64,000 nucleotides of DNA from JBCCOW01 sp039025855 (lineage in GTDB: Bacteria; Planctomycetota; Phycisphaerae; Phycisphaerales; Phycisphaeraceae): assembly GCA_039025855.1 (NCBI GenBank), contig JBCCNL010000003.1, forward strand, positions 79,382 through 143,381. Reading direction: 5' to 3'. Made by a program: the position numbers and the translations under genes. The notes under the pieces are model-generated. The model had not been told where the DNA came from. It saw nothing but the letters and a program-made list of their open reading frames with translations, and ran no database searches. Shown here one piece after another: positions 7,982 through 15,625 of the stretch; position 1 is the first letter of the stretch, and each line of letters begins with the position of its first letter.

Positions 7982-10135
7982 TCAGCCGACGTCGAGGAGG
8001 CCGAGGGCGGAGCCCATCTGTTGCATGAGGACGCGGCGGAGCAGGGCGTTGTGTTCGTTGGCGAGTTCGGGGTCGTCTTGGGTGATGGCTTCGGCGTCGG
8101 TCTTGGCGAGGCGGAGCAGATCGAAGTCTTTGGGGAGCTCGGCGACGCGGAGGGGGAGCGAGCCGGACTGGCGGGTGCCGGCGAGGTCGCCGAAGCCGCG
8201 GATCTCGGCGTCGAGCTCGGCGATGCGGAAGCCGTCGTTGGTGGAGGTGATGGCATCGATGCGTCTCTCGCCGTCTTCGGTTTGGGGGTCGGCGATGAAG
8301 ACGCAGAGGCTTTTGCGGCCGTGGGTGCCGCGGCCGATTCGGCCGCGGAGCTGATGGAGTTGGGCAAGGCCGAAGCGTTCGGCGTGTTCGATGGCCATGA
8401 GCGTGGCGTTGGGGACATCGACGCCGACCTCGATGACGGTGGTGGCGACGAGGACATCGACTTGGCCCTCGCGGAAGCGTTGCATGACGCGGTGGCGGGT
8501 CTCGGGTTTGAGCCGGCCGTGGACGGTGGCGACTTCGCGGCCTTGGAAGTAGCGCTGAGCGAGGAGCTTGGCGTGGGCGGCAACGGAGGCAAGCTTCTGC
8601 CCGCTGGCGGCTTCGAGGCCTTCCTCGACGGTGGGGACGACGACGTATGCCTGTTCGCCGTTGGCGACGCGCTTGGCGAGGTAGGTGTAGACCTCGTCGG
8701 ACTGGTCGGGGGTAACGCGGCGGTTGATGATGGGGGATCGCCCGGGCGGGAGGCCGTGGATCGTGGAGACGTCGAGGTCGCCGAAGACGGTCATGGCGAG
8801 GGTGCGGGGGATGGGGGTGGCCGTCATAACGAGGGTGTGCGGCGAGCGGAGCCGGCCGTCGAGGGATTCGGTGTCGCCTGAGCGGAAGGACGCGCGTTGG
8901 CGGACGCCGAAGCGGTGCTGCTCGTCGATGACGGCGACGGCGAGGTCTTTGAAGCGGACGGACTCGGCGAGGAGGGCGTGGGTGCCGACGACCATTTCGG
9001 TGGAGCCGTCGGCGAGGCGTTGCCGGGCGGCGGTCTTGTCTTCGGTGTTGGCGGTGAGCAGTTCGAGGCGGACGGATGAGCCTTCGAGGAGCTTGGAGAG
9101 CGACGCGTAATGCTGCTCGGCGAGGAGTTCGGTGGGGGCGAGCAGCGCGGCTTGCCTGCGGTCGGCGACGGCGAGGAGCATGGCGTAGGCGGCGATGATG
9201 GTCTTGCCCGCGCCGACGTCGCCCTGGAGCAGGCGGTTCATGGGGCGGGGCTTCTGGAGGTCGGCGGCGATCTCGCTGATGACCTTGTTTTGTGCTTCGG
9301 TGAGGCTGAAGGGGAATCGGTCGCGGAGGTGTTGGTCGATGGGGTCGGACCAGTGCAGCTCGGGGGCGATGAGTCGGCGGTCAACCTGGGCTTTCTTGAG
9401 GGCGATACCGAGCTGGAGGAGGAGCAGTTCGTTGAAGGCGAGTCGGCGTCGGGCTTCTTTGGGCTCGTCGGCGTGGGCGGGGGTGTGGGCCATGCGGTAG
9501 GCGTCAACGATGCCGGGCATGTTGTGGTGCTTGAGGAGGTCGGCGGGGAGGGGCTCTTCGAGCGTGGGTAACACGTGGGGCAGGGTGTGGGTGACGAGGG
9601 CTTCGAGTTGCTCGGAGGTCAGGCCCGAGGTGGCGGGGTAGACGGGGCGGAGGCGTTCGGTGGCGGCGGCGGGTTCGTTGGTGTCGCCGTCTTCTTGGGG
9701 GAGTATTTCGAATTTGGGGTTGATAAGTTGGGGCTTGTCGTTGTAGAGGCGGGCCTTGCCGGTGACGCGGAGGCGGAGGCCGGGGTGGAGCTTGTCGCGG
9801 AGGTAGCCGCCGCCGAACCAGACGAGCTGGACGGAGGTGGAGTCGTCGGTCAGGGTGGCCTCGAAGCGGGACTTCTTGCCGAAGCCGAAGCCCTGGACGA
9901 ATCGGCAGGACGTGATCTCGCCGCGGGCGGTGCCGGGCTGATCGGTGGGCAGGTCGGCGAGGGTGCCTTCTGCGGCCTGGGCTTCGTAGCGGTTGGGGAG
10001 GTGGCGGAGCAGGTCGCCGACGTAGCGGAGCCCGAGTCGGTCGAGGGCACGGGCGCGTTGGGCGTTGACCTGGGGGAGGGAGTCGAGGGGGGTGCCGGAG
10101 CGGAGGGGGTTGTCGGATGGTGGGGTGCCCGTCAC
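7982..10135 (-). CDS. recG: ATP-dependent DNA helicase RecG
   Basis: Branch-migration helicase that remodels stalled forks and Holliday junctions, 717 residues, slightly longer than the usual 690. The N-terminal wedge/OB region (about 15-180) opens with PLDSLPQVNAQRARAL. The superfamily 2 motifs follow in order: LLQGDVGAGKT (Walker A, near 305), DEQHRFGVRQR (motif II, near 405), TATPIPRTLAMT (motif III), VATTVIEVGVDVPNA (motif V) and QLRGRIGRG (motif VI, near 600). The GTG at 10135 is chosen because a TAAACT -10 box lies seven bases upstream. Confidence 0.95.
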   Translation of the reverse strand: MTGTPPSDNPLRSGTPLDSLPQVNAQRARALDRLGLRYVGDLLRHLPNRYEAQAAEGTLADLPTDQPGTARGEITSCRFVQGFGFGKKSRFEATLTDDSTSVQLVWFGGGYLRDKLHPGLRLRVTGKARLYNDKPQLINPKFEILPQEDGDTNEPAAATERLRPVYPATSGLTSEQLEALVTHTLPHVLPTLEEPLPADLLKHHNMPGIVDAYRMAHTPAHADEPKEARRRLAFNELLLLQLGIALKKAQVDRRLIAPELHWSDPIDQHLRDRFPFSLTEAQNKVISEIAADLQKPRPMNRLLQGDVGAGKTIIAAYAMLLAVADRRQAALLAPTELLAEQHYASLSKLLEGSSVRLELLTANTEDKTAARQRLADGSTEMVVGTHALLAESVRFKDLAVAVIDEQHRFGVRQRASFRSGDTESLDGRLRSPHTLVMTATPIPRTLAMTVFGDLDVSTIHGLPPGRSPIINRRVTPDQSDEVYTYLAKRVANGEQAYVVVPTVEEGLEAASGQKLASVAAHAKLLAQRYFQGREVATVHGRLKPETRHRVMQRFREGQVDVLVATTVIEVGVDVPNATLMAIEHAERFGLAQLHQLRGRIGRGTHGRKSLCVFIADPQTEDGERRIDAITSTNDGFRIAELDAEIRGFGDLAGTRQSGSLPLRVAELPKDFDLLRLAKTDAEAITQDDPELANEHNALLRRVLMQQMGSALGLLDVG

Positions 10136-10142
10136 GGAGGGG

Positions 10143-10148
10143 AGTTTA
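10143..10148 (-). promoter_or_regulatory. -10 box for a leaderless recG mRNA
   Basis: Minus-strand TAAACT, identical to the tadA box, seven bases before the recG GTG start. Confidence 0.45.
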
Positions 10149-10159
10149 CGGCGGCTCGG

Positions 10160-10180
10160 CCCACGGACTCAGTCCGTGGG
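10160..10180. repeat. Palindrome upstream of recG
   Basis: Ten-base perfect inverted repeat around one base (CCCACGGACT and its complement), followed by CTTCTG. It closely resembles the element at 945-965. Here it lies upstream of recG rather than between convergent genes. Confidence 0.55.
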
Positions 10181-10213
10181 CTTCTGTGGGTGACGAGTGG
10201 GCGGGTGGGGCGC

Positions 10214-10252
10214 AAAAAAAAGGCCTCGACGCGGGGAGGCAACCGCGACGAG
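10214..10252 (-). terminator. Intrinsic terminator on the minus strand
   Basis: Read on the minus strand: CTCGTCGCGG, an eight-base loop, CCGCGTCGAG (nine of ten bases paired), then GCC and eight T. This is a strong rho-independent terminator, but it lies upstream of recG with no protein gene ending nearby. It therefore implies a separate minus-strand transcript, listed here as a candidate RNA. The bases CGAGGCC of its 3' arm could instead pair with GGCCTCG at 10276-10282, giving a competing antiterminator. Confidence 0.65.
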
Positions 10253-10455
10253 ACCCGATCCAGGGCTTGGTGGGGCGAGGCCGTGTCCTGATCGCCACGG
10301 TGGGCCCGTTGTCCTTGTCGAACCGCTGCCTGGTTGGCGGCCCGCTTGACTTGCACAAGAAGAGTCGAATTCAGTCGGAAGCGGGGCCAACGCTTGGGCT
10401 CGGAAATCGTGTGGTGGGCGGCGTGGGGTTCGGGCTGTAGCGGTTAGGTCATCGG
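10214..10455 (-). ncRNA. Candidate small RNA or attenuated leader between coaD and recG
   Basis: The 340-base gap between the recG and coaD starts has, on the minus strand, a TATAAG -10-like box at 10467-10462 and an intrinsic terminator ending at 10214. Together they delimit a transcript of about 240 bases with no convincing ORF. I do not recognise it: it lacks the signal recognition particle GGAAG core, a tmRNA tag and a tRNA acceptor stem. It could be a free small RNA or a leader that controls recG by attenuation. The rest of the gap holds the palindrome at 10160 and the coaD promoter. Confidence 0.3.
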
Positions 10456-10461
10456 GCCGGC

Positions 10462-10468
10462 TTATACT
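10462..10468. promoter_or_regulatory. Overlapping divergent -10 boxes at coaD
   Basis: Plus-strand TATACT (10463-10468) ends seven bases before the coaD ATG. The minus strand reads TATAAG over 10467-10462, heading toward the candidate RNA. Both boxes use the same TATA core. Confidence 0.45.
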
Positions 10469-10475
10469 CGCGGCT

Positions 10476-11048
10476 ATGCCCGGTACCGAGCCTTCTTCTA
10501 CCCCCCCTGCTGCTGGAAAGACCGCCCTTTTTCCGGGGACGTTCGACCCGATCTCGAACGGCCACCTCGATGTGATCCGCCGGGGGCAGCACCTGTTTGA
10601 CCGTCTGATTGTGGCGGTGGGTCAGAACCCGGCGAAGCGGGAGATCTTCAGCGTGGCGGAGCGGGTGGACATGATTGGCGAGTTGGTGAGGGAGAACTGC
10701 GGGCCGAATGTGACGGTGGATGCGTATGAGGGGCTGACGGTGGATTATGCGAAACGGATCGGGGCGGCGGCGATCCTGCGGGGGATCCGGAACGTGACGG
10801 ACCTGAACTTCGAGTTCCAGTTGGCGTTGACGAACCGGGCGATCGCTGAGGTCGAGACGGTCTTCATCATGACCGGCGAGGTACACGCGTTTACGAGTTC
10901 GACGTTGATCAAGCAGATCGCGTCGGGGGGCGAGATAGATCGGCTCGGGGCGTTGATGCCGGGGCTGGTGCTGGATCGGCTGAAGGCGAAGAAGGATGCG
11001 GCGGGCGGGCGGTTGCCCTGGGCGCATGTGGATCACCACACCGAGTAG
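10476..11048 (+). CDS. coaD: Phosphopantetheine adenylyltransferase CoaD
   Basis: Transfers AMP from ATP to 4'-phosphopantetheine to give dephospho-CoA, the penultimate step of CoA synthesis. It has 190 residues against about 160 in most bacteria; the difference is a Ser/Pro/Thr-rich N-terminal tail of about 14 residues and a longer C-terminus. The nucleotidyltransferase motif FPGTFDPISNGHLD (T/HxGH) lies at residues 19-32, and ILRGIRN and SSTLIKQIA further on are typical. The start is supported by the -10 box seven bases upstream and suggests a leaderless message. An inverted repeat follows the stop. Confidence 0.93.
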   Translation: MPGTEPSSTPPAAGKTALFPGTFDPISNGHLDVIRRGQHLFDRLIVAVGQNPAKREIFSVAERVDMIGELVRENCGPNVTVDAYEGLTVDYAKRIGAAAILRGIRNVTDLNFEFQLALTNRAIAEVETVFIMTGEVHAFTSSTLIKQIASGGEIDRLGALMPGLVLDRLKAKKDAAGGRLPWAHVDHHTE

Positions 11049-11060
11049 TACCTGGTTTTT

Positions 11061-11157
11061 GTCCACAGATGAACAGGATGAAACAGGATGAGGTTTTGAG
11101 TTGCGGGTGGTCGTCGGTTTGTCCTTTCATCCTGTCCCATCCTGTTCATCTGTGGAC
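11061..11157. repeat. Long inverted repeat with 30-base arms
   Basis: Arms at 11061-11090 and 11128-11157 are complementary at 28 of 30 positions, separated by 37 bases. They contain GATGAACAGGATG and its complement. The element fills the space between coaD and the next gene. It resembles dispersed short inverted repeats known from several bacterial phyla rather than a simple terminator, since no T-run follows either arm. Confidence 0.7.
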
Positions 11158-11158
11158 T

Positions 11159-11164
11159 TACACT
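11159..11164 (+). promoter_or_regulatory. -10 box for a leaderless MBL-fold gene
   Basis: TACACT ends seven bases before the ATG at 11172. It lies immediately beside the right arm of the inverted repeat. Confidence 0.45.
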
Positions 11165-11171
11165 GCGCGTC

Positions 11172-11840
11172 ATGGATTACCGCGTGATCAGTATTGGGAC
11201 GCTTAGCGTCAACCCGCTCTGGGAGAAGAAGGGCGCCGCCCGGACGGCCCACGCGACGACGACGCTGATCCGCACGCCGCAGGCGACGATCCTGGTGGAC
11301 CCGGCGCTGCCGCCGCAGGCGATCGCGGCCCGGCTGGAGGAGCGGAGCGGGCTGACGCCGGATGACATCACGCATGTGTTCCTGACGTGTTTTAGGCCGG
11401 CGCACCGGATGGGGCTCGAGGCGTTTGCGGACGCGAAGTGGTGGATCGCGGAGGCGGAGCGGGAGGGTGTGGGTCAGTCGCTGGTGGCGATGTTCAACGA
11501 GGCCAAGGAGGAGGAGCAGCGGGAGTGGCTGCGGCAGGAGATCGCGCTGCTGCAGCGGTTCGAGGCCGCGCCGGATTCGCTGGTGCCGCATGTCGACTTG
11601 TTCCCGTTGCCAGGGTCGAGCCCGGGGAGCTGCGGGTTGTTGTTGGTGTTGCCGAGCCAGACGGTGTTGGTGGCGGGGGACGCGGTGGCGACGGACGAGC
11701 ACCTGCAGCGGGGTCAGGTGTTGGATAGCGCGTTCGATATCGAGCAGGCGCGGGAGAGTTTTACGGAGGCGGTGGAGATCGCGGACCTGATCATCCCGGG
11801 GCACGATAATTTGCTGCAGAACCCGCTGCGGCGGATGTAA
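11172..11840 (+). CDS. Metallo-beta-lactamase-fold protein with a degraded metal site
   Basis: 222 residues with the alpha-beta-beta-alpha layout of the MBL superfamily: VDPALPP near 42, VFLTCFRPAHR near 70, LPGSSPGSCGLLL near 150, VAGDAV near 170 and a final PGHDN near 212. In active members the second element is THxHxDH. Here it reads TCFRPAH, so only the last His (His78) remains, and the usual PGHTPGS His is Ser. The later Asp and His are kept. The metal site is thus probably lost or altered, and the protein may be a non-catalytic relative. A lipoprotein gene follows after 8 bp. Confidence 0.65.
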   Translation: MDYRVISIGTLSVNPLWEKKGAARTAHATTTLIRTPQATILVDPALPPQAIAARLEERSGLTPDDITHVFLTCFRPAHRMGLEAFADAKWWIAEAEREGVGQSLVAMFNEAKEEEQREWLRQEIALLQRFEAAPDSLVPHVDLFPLPGSSPGSCGLLLVLPSQTVLVAGDAVATDEHLQRGQVLDSAFDIEQARESFTEAVEIADLIIPGHDNLLQNPLRRM

Positions 11841-11848
11841 GGGAGTCG

Positions 11849-12361
11849 ATGATGAAGCGGATCGTTGGTGTGTTGCTGGTGGTGATGGGGGGGGCGGGCG
11901 CGGTGGGTGGGACGGGTTGCACGGGGTTGGAGCCGGCGATGATCGGGGCGGCGGCAACGGGGGCGCAGACGGCGATCGGGATCTTCAAGCGGGGCAAGCT
12001 CGAGGCGGTGGACGCGAGCCCGATCGAAGAGCTGACGGTGGCGACACGGCAGACGATCGCGGGGCTGGGGCTGGAGGTGGAGGAGGAGGTTGTGGAGCCG
12101 GACCGGTATTACGTGGAGGCCCGTGATCTGCAGGAGGACTGGGTGATTGTGGAGCTCACGCGGGAGACGGATGAGCTCACCGCGATCCGGCTGAACGTTG
12201 GGTGGTTCGGGTCGGAGCCGACGGCGTCGCTGGTGTTGGCGCAGATCCTGGCGAGGCAGCACCCGGAGCTTGGATCGGAGCGGCTTCGCAGTGGCTTGCC
12301 CCGTGTGCCCCCGCCAGATCCGGTCGTGACTTCAACGGCCCCGGCTACCGCCCCGCGATGA
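11849..12361 (+). CDS. DUF3568-like lipoprotein
   Basis: 170-residue predicted lipoprotein with a signal segment and lipobox ending at the Cys in GGTGCTGLEP (Cys24). The mature part resembles DUF3568 family proteins, which are small exported alpha/beta proteins of unknown role: a variable Ala/Gly-rich start, then a conserved domain with a VATRQTIAGLGLEV helix and YYVEARD strand. An AAGGGAG ribosome site precedes the ATG pair at 11849/11852. It is 8 bp after the MBL gene and probably cotranscribed. Its last 17 bases overlap the 3' end of the next, convergent gene. Confidence 0.65.
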   Translation: MMKRIVGVLLVVMGGAGAVGGTGCTGLEPAMIGAAATGAQTAIGIFKRGKLEAVDASPIEELTVATRQTIAGLGLEVEEEVVEPDRYYVEARDLQEDWVIVELTRETDELTAIRLNVGWFGSEPTASLVLAQILARQHPELGSERLRSGLPRVPPPDPVVTSTAPATAPR

Positions 12362-12902
12362 GCCACCAGACGGTGAGCAGTTGCAGCCCGATGAGGCAGA
12401 CGGTGAGCCCGGCGATGGTCCAGAGCCGGCGGGTCTTGCCGATCGACCGCGCGGTGGGGGCGGGGATCAGCAGGAGTTGATCGGCACCGGCGGCGGCGCA
12501 GTGTTCGGGGCGGTGGCCGCGTCGGGCCTGGTCTTGCACGATCGCAAGGACCAGCGAGGCATCGAACGCGGTGAGCCCCATCACGGAGGCGAGCCGCATC
12601 AGGCAGCGCCGGCGGTCGGGGGTCAATACGGTGCCCTGCAGGGCTTCGCCGGCTCGCATCGCGAGGACCCAGCGGGGGTCGGTGGCGGTCAGGGCGGTGG
12701 GCGGAGGTGTTGGGCTGCTGCCGGGCTGATCGGGCGTTACGGCGTCGCTGCCAACGAGCCGGAGGGTGGGCGGGTTGGTGCGGGCGGGGAGCGGTCGCCG
12801 GCCGGTGCGCTGGGGCGCAGGTACGTCTGCCGAGAGCGGCCGTCCGATCGATCGACGCGGTGCCCGGTCCAGCGGGGAATCAGGTTTTTTTTGAACGCTC
12901 AT
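12345..12902 (-). CDS. Unknown protein with C-terminal membrane anchor
   Basis: 185 residues, not recognised. The first 75 are Pro/Arg-rich and probably disordered. Residues 76-140 look like a small helical domain (LTATDPRWVLAMRAGEALQG onward). Residues 160-182 form one hydrophobic segment at the C-terminus, giving a tail-anchored arrangement. The 3' end overlaps the convergent lipoprotein gene by 17 bp. The 241 bases before it are a divergent promoter region shared with the gene at 13144. No function is proposed. Confidence 0.6.
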   Translation of the reverse strand: MSVQKKPDSPLDRAPRRSIGRPLSADVPAPQRTGRRPLPARTNPPTLRLVGSDAVTPDQPGSSPTPPPTALTATDPRWVLAMRAGEALQGTVLTPDRRRCLMRLASVMGLTAFDASLVLAIVQDQARRGHRPEHCAAAGADQLLLIPAPTARSIGKTRRLWTIAGLTVCLIGLQLLTVWWLIAGR

Positions 12903-13143
12903 GGGCCCGGCCTGACGACATTAGGTGAGACCAAGAATACCACCGCAACGCCCGTATCCAAATGTGGGCTGCCTGTTCTACGGCTGCGCGGTGGTTGTGT
13001 TCTGGAACTCGTCCCTCGCGGTGTCAAACGCCGGACTCTGATGGCCTGAACTGGCTAAGACCCGCCAATAGTACTTGTCCGATAAGCCCGATTCGTGTTG
13101 CGCAGCTGGCTGAACCGTAATCACTCCTAGCGAAAATACTGTT

Positions 13144-14001
13144 ATGAAACACCTGCTTACCCCCGCGACCGCCCTTCCCGCCGCTGCCCTGCTCGCCGCG
13201 GTTGGCCCGCACCAGGATGTGCTTGCCAGCCCGGTCAGCAACGTGGTGTCCGACCTTGTTGTCTCGGCCGAGACCGAGGGCATCCAGCTAACATCGTTCC
13301 CGGCGGTCGATTCGGATTTTCAGCGCGACACGGAGTTCCTCGACGACCCCGGTGAGGTCGACATTTCGGTGTCGAGCGTGGTCGCGTTGCAGGAGGTCTC
13401 GGCCCAGGCGGACAGCGAGGCGGGGATGTCGTACGAGACCGACGACGACAGCGCGACGTTCTTCTATGCCCTCGAAGGTTTTGCCTTCGGCTCGGTGGCG
13501 ACCCCAGGCAACGACTTCGGGGCTGGCGGGGCGTTCTCGGCCAGCATCGAGACCCAGTTCACGATCACGCAGTCGGTGGAGTACGTCTTCAGTTCGGCGT
13601 TCGAGAGCGTCGTGGGCGGGGCTGAGCTGGAGATCGAGCTGTTCGACGAGGGCAGCGGTGACCCGGTGGACCTGGTGGGCACGGGCGACGGCTTCGCGAC
13701 CGGCGAGCTAGCGGAGGGCACATACATCGGGCTGTTCTCGCTCACGGGTGAGGCGGACACGGGTGTGTTCTCCAGCGACTTTGTCGATGGCGTGTTCGAG
13801 GCGATTCTCGAGCTGGGGCCTGGCGCCGGTAACCGGGTGGGTGGTGGGACGGATGAGTCGACTTCGGTCATCGGCGAGATCGGTGACGAGGTCGGGTCGT
13901 CGGAGGAGCCGGTGGAGGTGCAGCCGATCCCGACACCCACGGCGGTGGTCGCGGGTCTGATCGGGGTGGGTCTGGTGGTTTGCCGGCGGCGCCGGGCGTG
14001 A
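13144..14001 (+). CDS. Exported protein with PEP-CTERM-like sorting tail
   Basis: 285 residues: N-terminal signal peptide (about 1-28), an acidic, Ser/Val/Asp-rich beta-type body, and a C-terminal tail made of PIPTPTA, a hydrophobic stretch and RRRR. This is the layout of PEP-CTERM proteins, which exosortase/archaeosortase-type systems process and place at the cell surface, although the motif here is PTPTA rather than PEP. Such proteins are abundant in planctomycetes. It stands apart from the main PEP-CTERM cluster at 38-44 kb. The body is not recognised. Confidence 0.6.
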   Translation: MKHLLTPATALPAAALLAAVGPHQDVLASPVSNVVSDLVVSAETEGIQLTSFPAVDSDFQRDTEFLDDPGEVDISVSSVVALQEVSAQADSEAGMSYETDDDSATFFYALEGFAFGSVATPGNDFGAGGAFSASIETQFTITQSVEYVFSSAFESVVGGAELEIELFDEGSGDPVDLVGTGDGFATGELAEGTYIGLFSLTGEADTGVFSSDFVDGVFEAILELGPGAGNRVGGGTDESTSVIGEIGDEVGSSEEPVEVQPIPTPTAVVAGLIGVGLVVCRRRRA

Positions 14002-14022
14002 GCCGGTCGCTGGTGCGAGGAA

Positions 14023-15600
14023 TCAACGCATGACGGGCAGGGCGACGCGTCGCTGCAGCTCTTCTTCGGGCTGGGCGATGAGGTCGTAGCCGTCGGCGTC
14101 GGTGATGACGCAGCGGACGAGTTCGCCAGCGACGAGGGGCTGATTGGACTCGACGTAGGTCAGGGCGTCGATGTCGGGGGCCTGCTGGACGGTACGGCCG
14201 GCGTAGCGGGTGGGGTTGCCATGCTCATCGAGCTCGGCGGGGCCTTCGATGAGGACATCGAAGACGGCGCGTTCCTCTGCGAGCCGGCCGGCGCGGCCGA
14301 ACGCGACATCCTGCTGGGTGAGCATGAGCTCGTCGATGCGGTCGGTGATGACCTCGTCGGGGATGGCGTTGTCGCGGTGGAGTTTGGCGGCGCGGGTGCC
14401 GGGCTCGGGGGAGTAAGGGAACACGCCCATGTTCTCGAAGCCGAAGTCGCGGACAAAGTCGACGAGCTCGCGGTGTTCGGCCTCGGTCTCGCCGGGGAAG
14501 CCGGAGATGAAGGTGGTGCGGATGGTCATGCCCGGGATGCGGTCGCGGAGCTTGTTGAGCAGCGTCTCGATGAGCTTGCGTGAGGTCTTGCGGCGCATGC
14601 GGTCGAGGACGCGGTCGTTGATGTGCTGCAGGGGCATGTCGATGTAGGGCAGCACGTGGCGGAGCGACGCGATGGTGTCAATCATGGCGTCGGTGAAGCA
14701 GGACGGGTAGGCGTACATGAGCCGGAGCCAGGCGCCGCCGTATTCGGTGGCGAGATCGTCGAGGGCGGTGAGCATGCCGCCGAGCCCGGCGTCGTAGCCG
14801 ATGTCCTCGCCAAAGCTCGTCGTGTCTTGGCCGATCAGGGAGAGCTCGTAGGCGCCGTCGTCAAAGAGCTCGCGGGCCTCGGTGAGGATGCGGTCGACGG
14901 GCTTGGATCGCATGCGTCCGCGGATGGAGGGGATTGTGCAGAAGGCGCAGTTCTGGTTGCAGCCCTCGGAGATGCGGAGGTAGGCGTAGTGGCGGGGGGT
15001 GAGGCGGAGGCGGGCGGAGTCGTCTTCGTGGTAGCCGATGTTTTCGGGGCCGTTGAGCTGGCGGTGTTCGCGGGCGATGGTGGCGGAGGCGGCGATGGAG
15101 GAGAAGACGGGGAGCTCGACGGCGACGTCGCGGTCGGCGGCGCGTTTGGTCAGGGTGGTGTTGCCTCGCACGGCCGGGGTGATGCGGTCGCGGTCGAAGA
15201 CGCCGATCATGGCGTCGATGTCGGGGCACCACTCGAGGAGCTTGGCGCGGTGGCGTTGGACGAGGCAGCCAGCGACGACGACGCGCTTGACGAGGCCCTG
15301 CTTTTTGAGTTCGGCGGCGCGGTTGATCTCTTCGACGGACTCGAGCTTGCTCGCTTCGAGGAAGCCGCAGGTGTTGATGACCACGGCGTCGGCGGCGCCG
15401 TCGTCCATGGCCTCGGCGGGGACCGGGAGGATGCCGTCCTCGGCGAGGAGCCCGAGCATCTTCTCGCTGTCGACGAGGTTCTTGGGGCAGCCGAGCGAGA
15501 CGAACGCGACGCTGCTGATGTCGGCAGCCGTCTGGGCGGACGGGTCGGCGACAGTCGCGGCCGAGGGGGCCGTTTCGGGCTGGGGTGTAGGTGAACTCAC
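14023..15600 (-). CDS. rimO: Ribosomal protein S12 methylthiotransferase RimO
   Basis: Radical-SAM enzyme that adds a methylthio group to the conserved aspartate of ribosomal protein S12, 525 residues. The N-terminal UPF0004 domain begins VAFVSLGCPKNLVDSE, the RimO form of the motif. The radical-SAM cluster is CNQNCAFC in RISEGCNQNCAFCTIP. A C-terminal TRAM-like region follows. The start is taken as the GTG at 15600: a longer frame would run through the promoter and start of divergent xseA, and a TATACT box lies nine bases upstream. The 28 Pro/Ala/Thr residues before the first domain are an extension relative to most RimO. Confidence 0.92.
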   Translation of the reverse strand: MSSPTPQPETAPSAATVADPSAQTAADISSVAFVSLGCPKNLVDSEKMLGLLAEDGILPVPAEAMDDGAADAVVINTCGFLEASKLESVEEINRAAELKKQGLVKRVVVAGCLVQRHRAKLLEWCPDIDAMIGVFDRDRITPAVRGNTTLTKRAADRDVAVELPVFSSIAASATIAREHRQLNGPENIGYHEDDSARLRLTPRHYAYLRISEGCNQNCAFCTIPSIRGRMRSKPVDRILTEARELFDDGAYELSLIGQDTTSFGEDIGYDAGLGGMLTALDDLATEYGGAWLRLMYAYPSCFTDAMIDTIASLRHVLPYIDMPLQHINDRVLDRMRRKTSRKLIETLLNKLRDRIPGMTIRTTFISGFPGETEAEHRELVDFVRDFGFENMGVFPYSPEPGTRAAKLHRDNAIPDEVITDRIDELMLTQQDVAFGRAGRLAEERAVFDVLIEGPAELDEHGNPTRYAGRTVQQAPDIDALTYVESNQPLVAGELVRCVITDADGYDLIAQPEEELQRRVALPVMR

Positions 15601-15609
15601 GAGCCCCGA

Positions 15610-15617
15610 AGTATACC
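15610..15617. promoter_or_regulatory. Overlapping divergent -10 boxes, rimO and xseA
   Basis: The eight bases AGTATACC carry TATACT on the minus strand (toward rimO, nine bases to its GTG) and TATACC on the plus strand (toward xseA, eight bases to its ATG). The two start codons are only 25 bp apart, so the two genes must share one promoter core. Confidence 0.6.
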
Positions 15618-15625
15618 CTGATCGG

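Noticed and set aside
10300..10340. tRNA-like T-arm (GGTTCGA) in the coaD-recG gap
   Set aside because: There is no acceptor stem, anticodon arm or CCA end around it, so a chance match is more likely.
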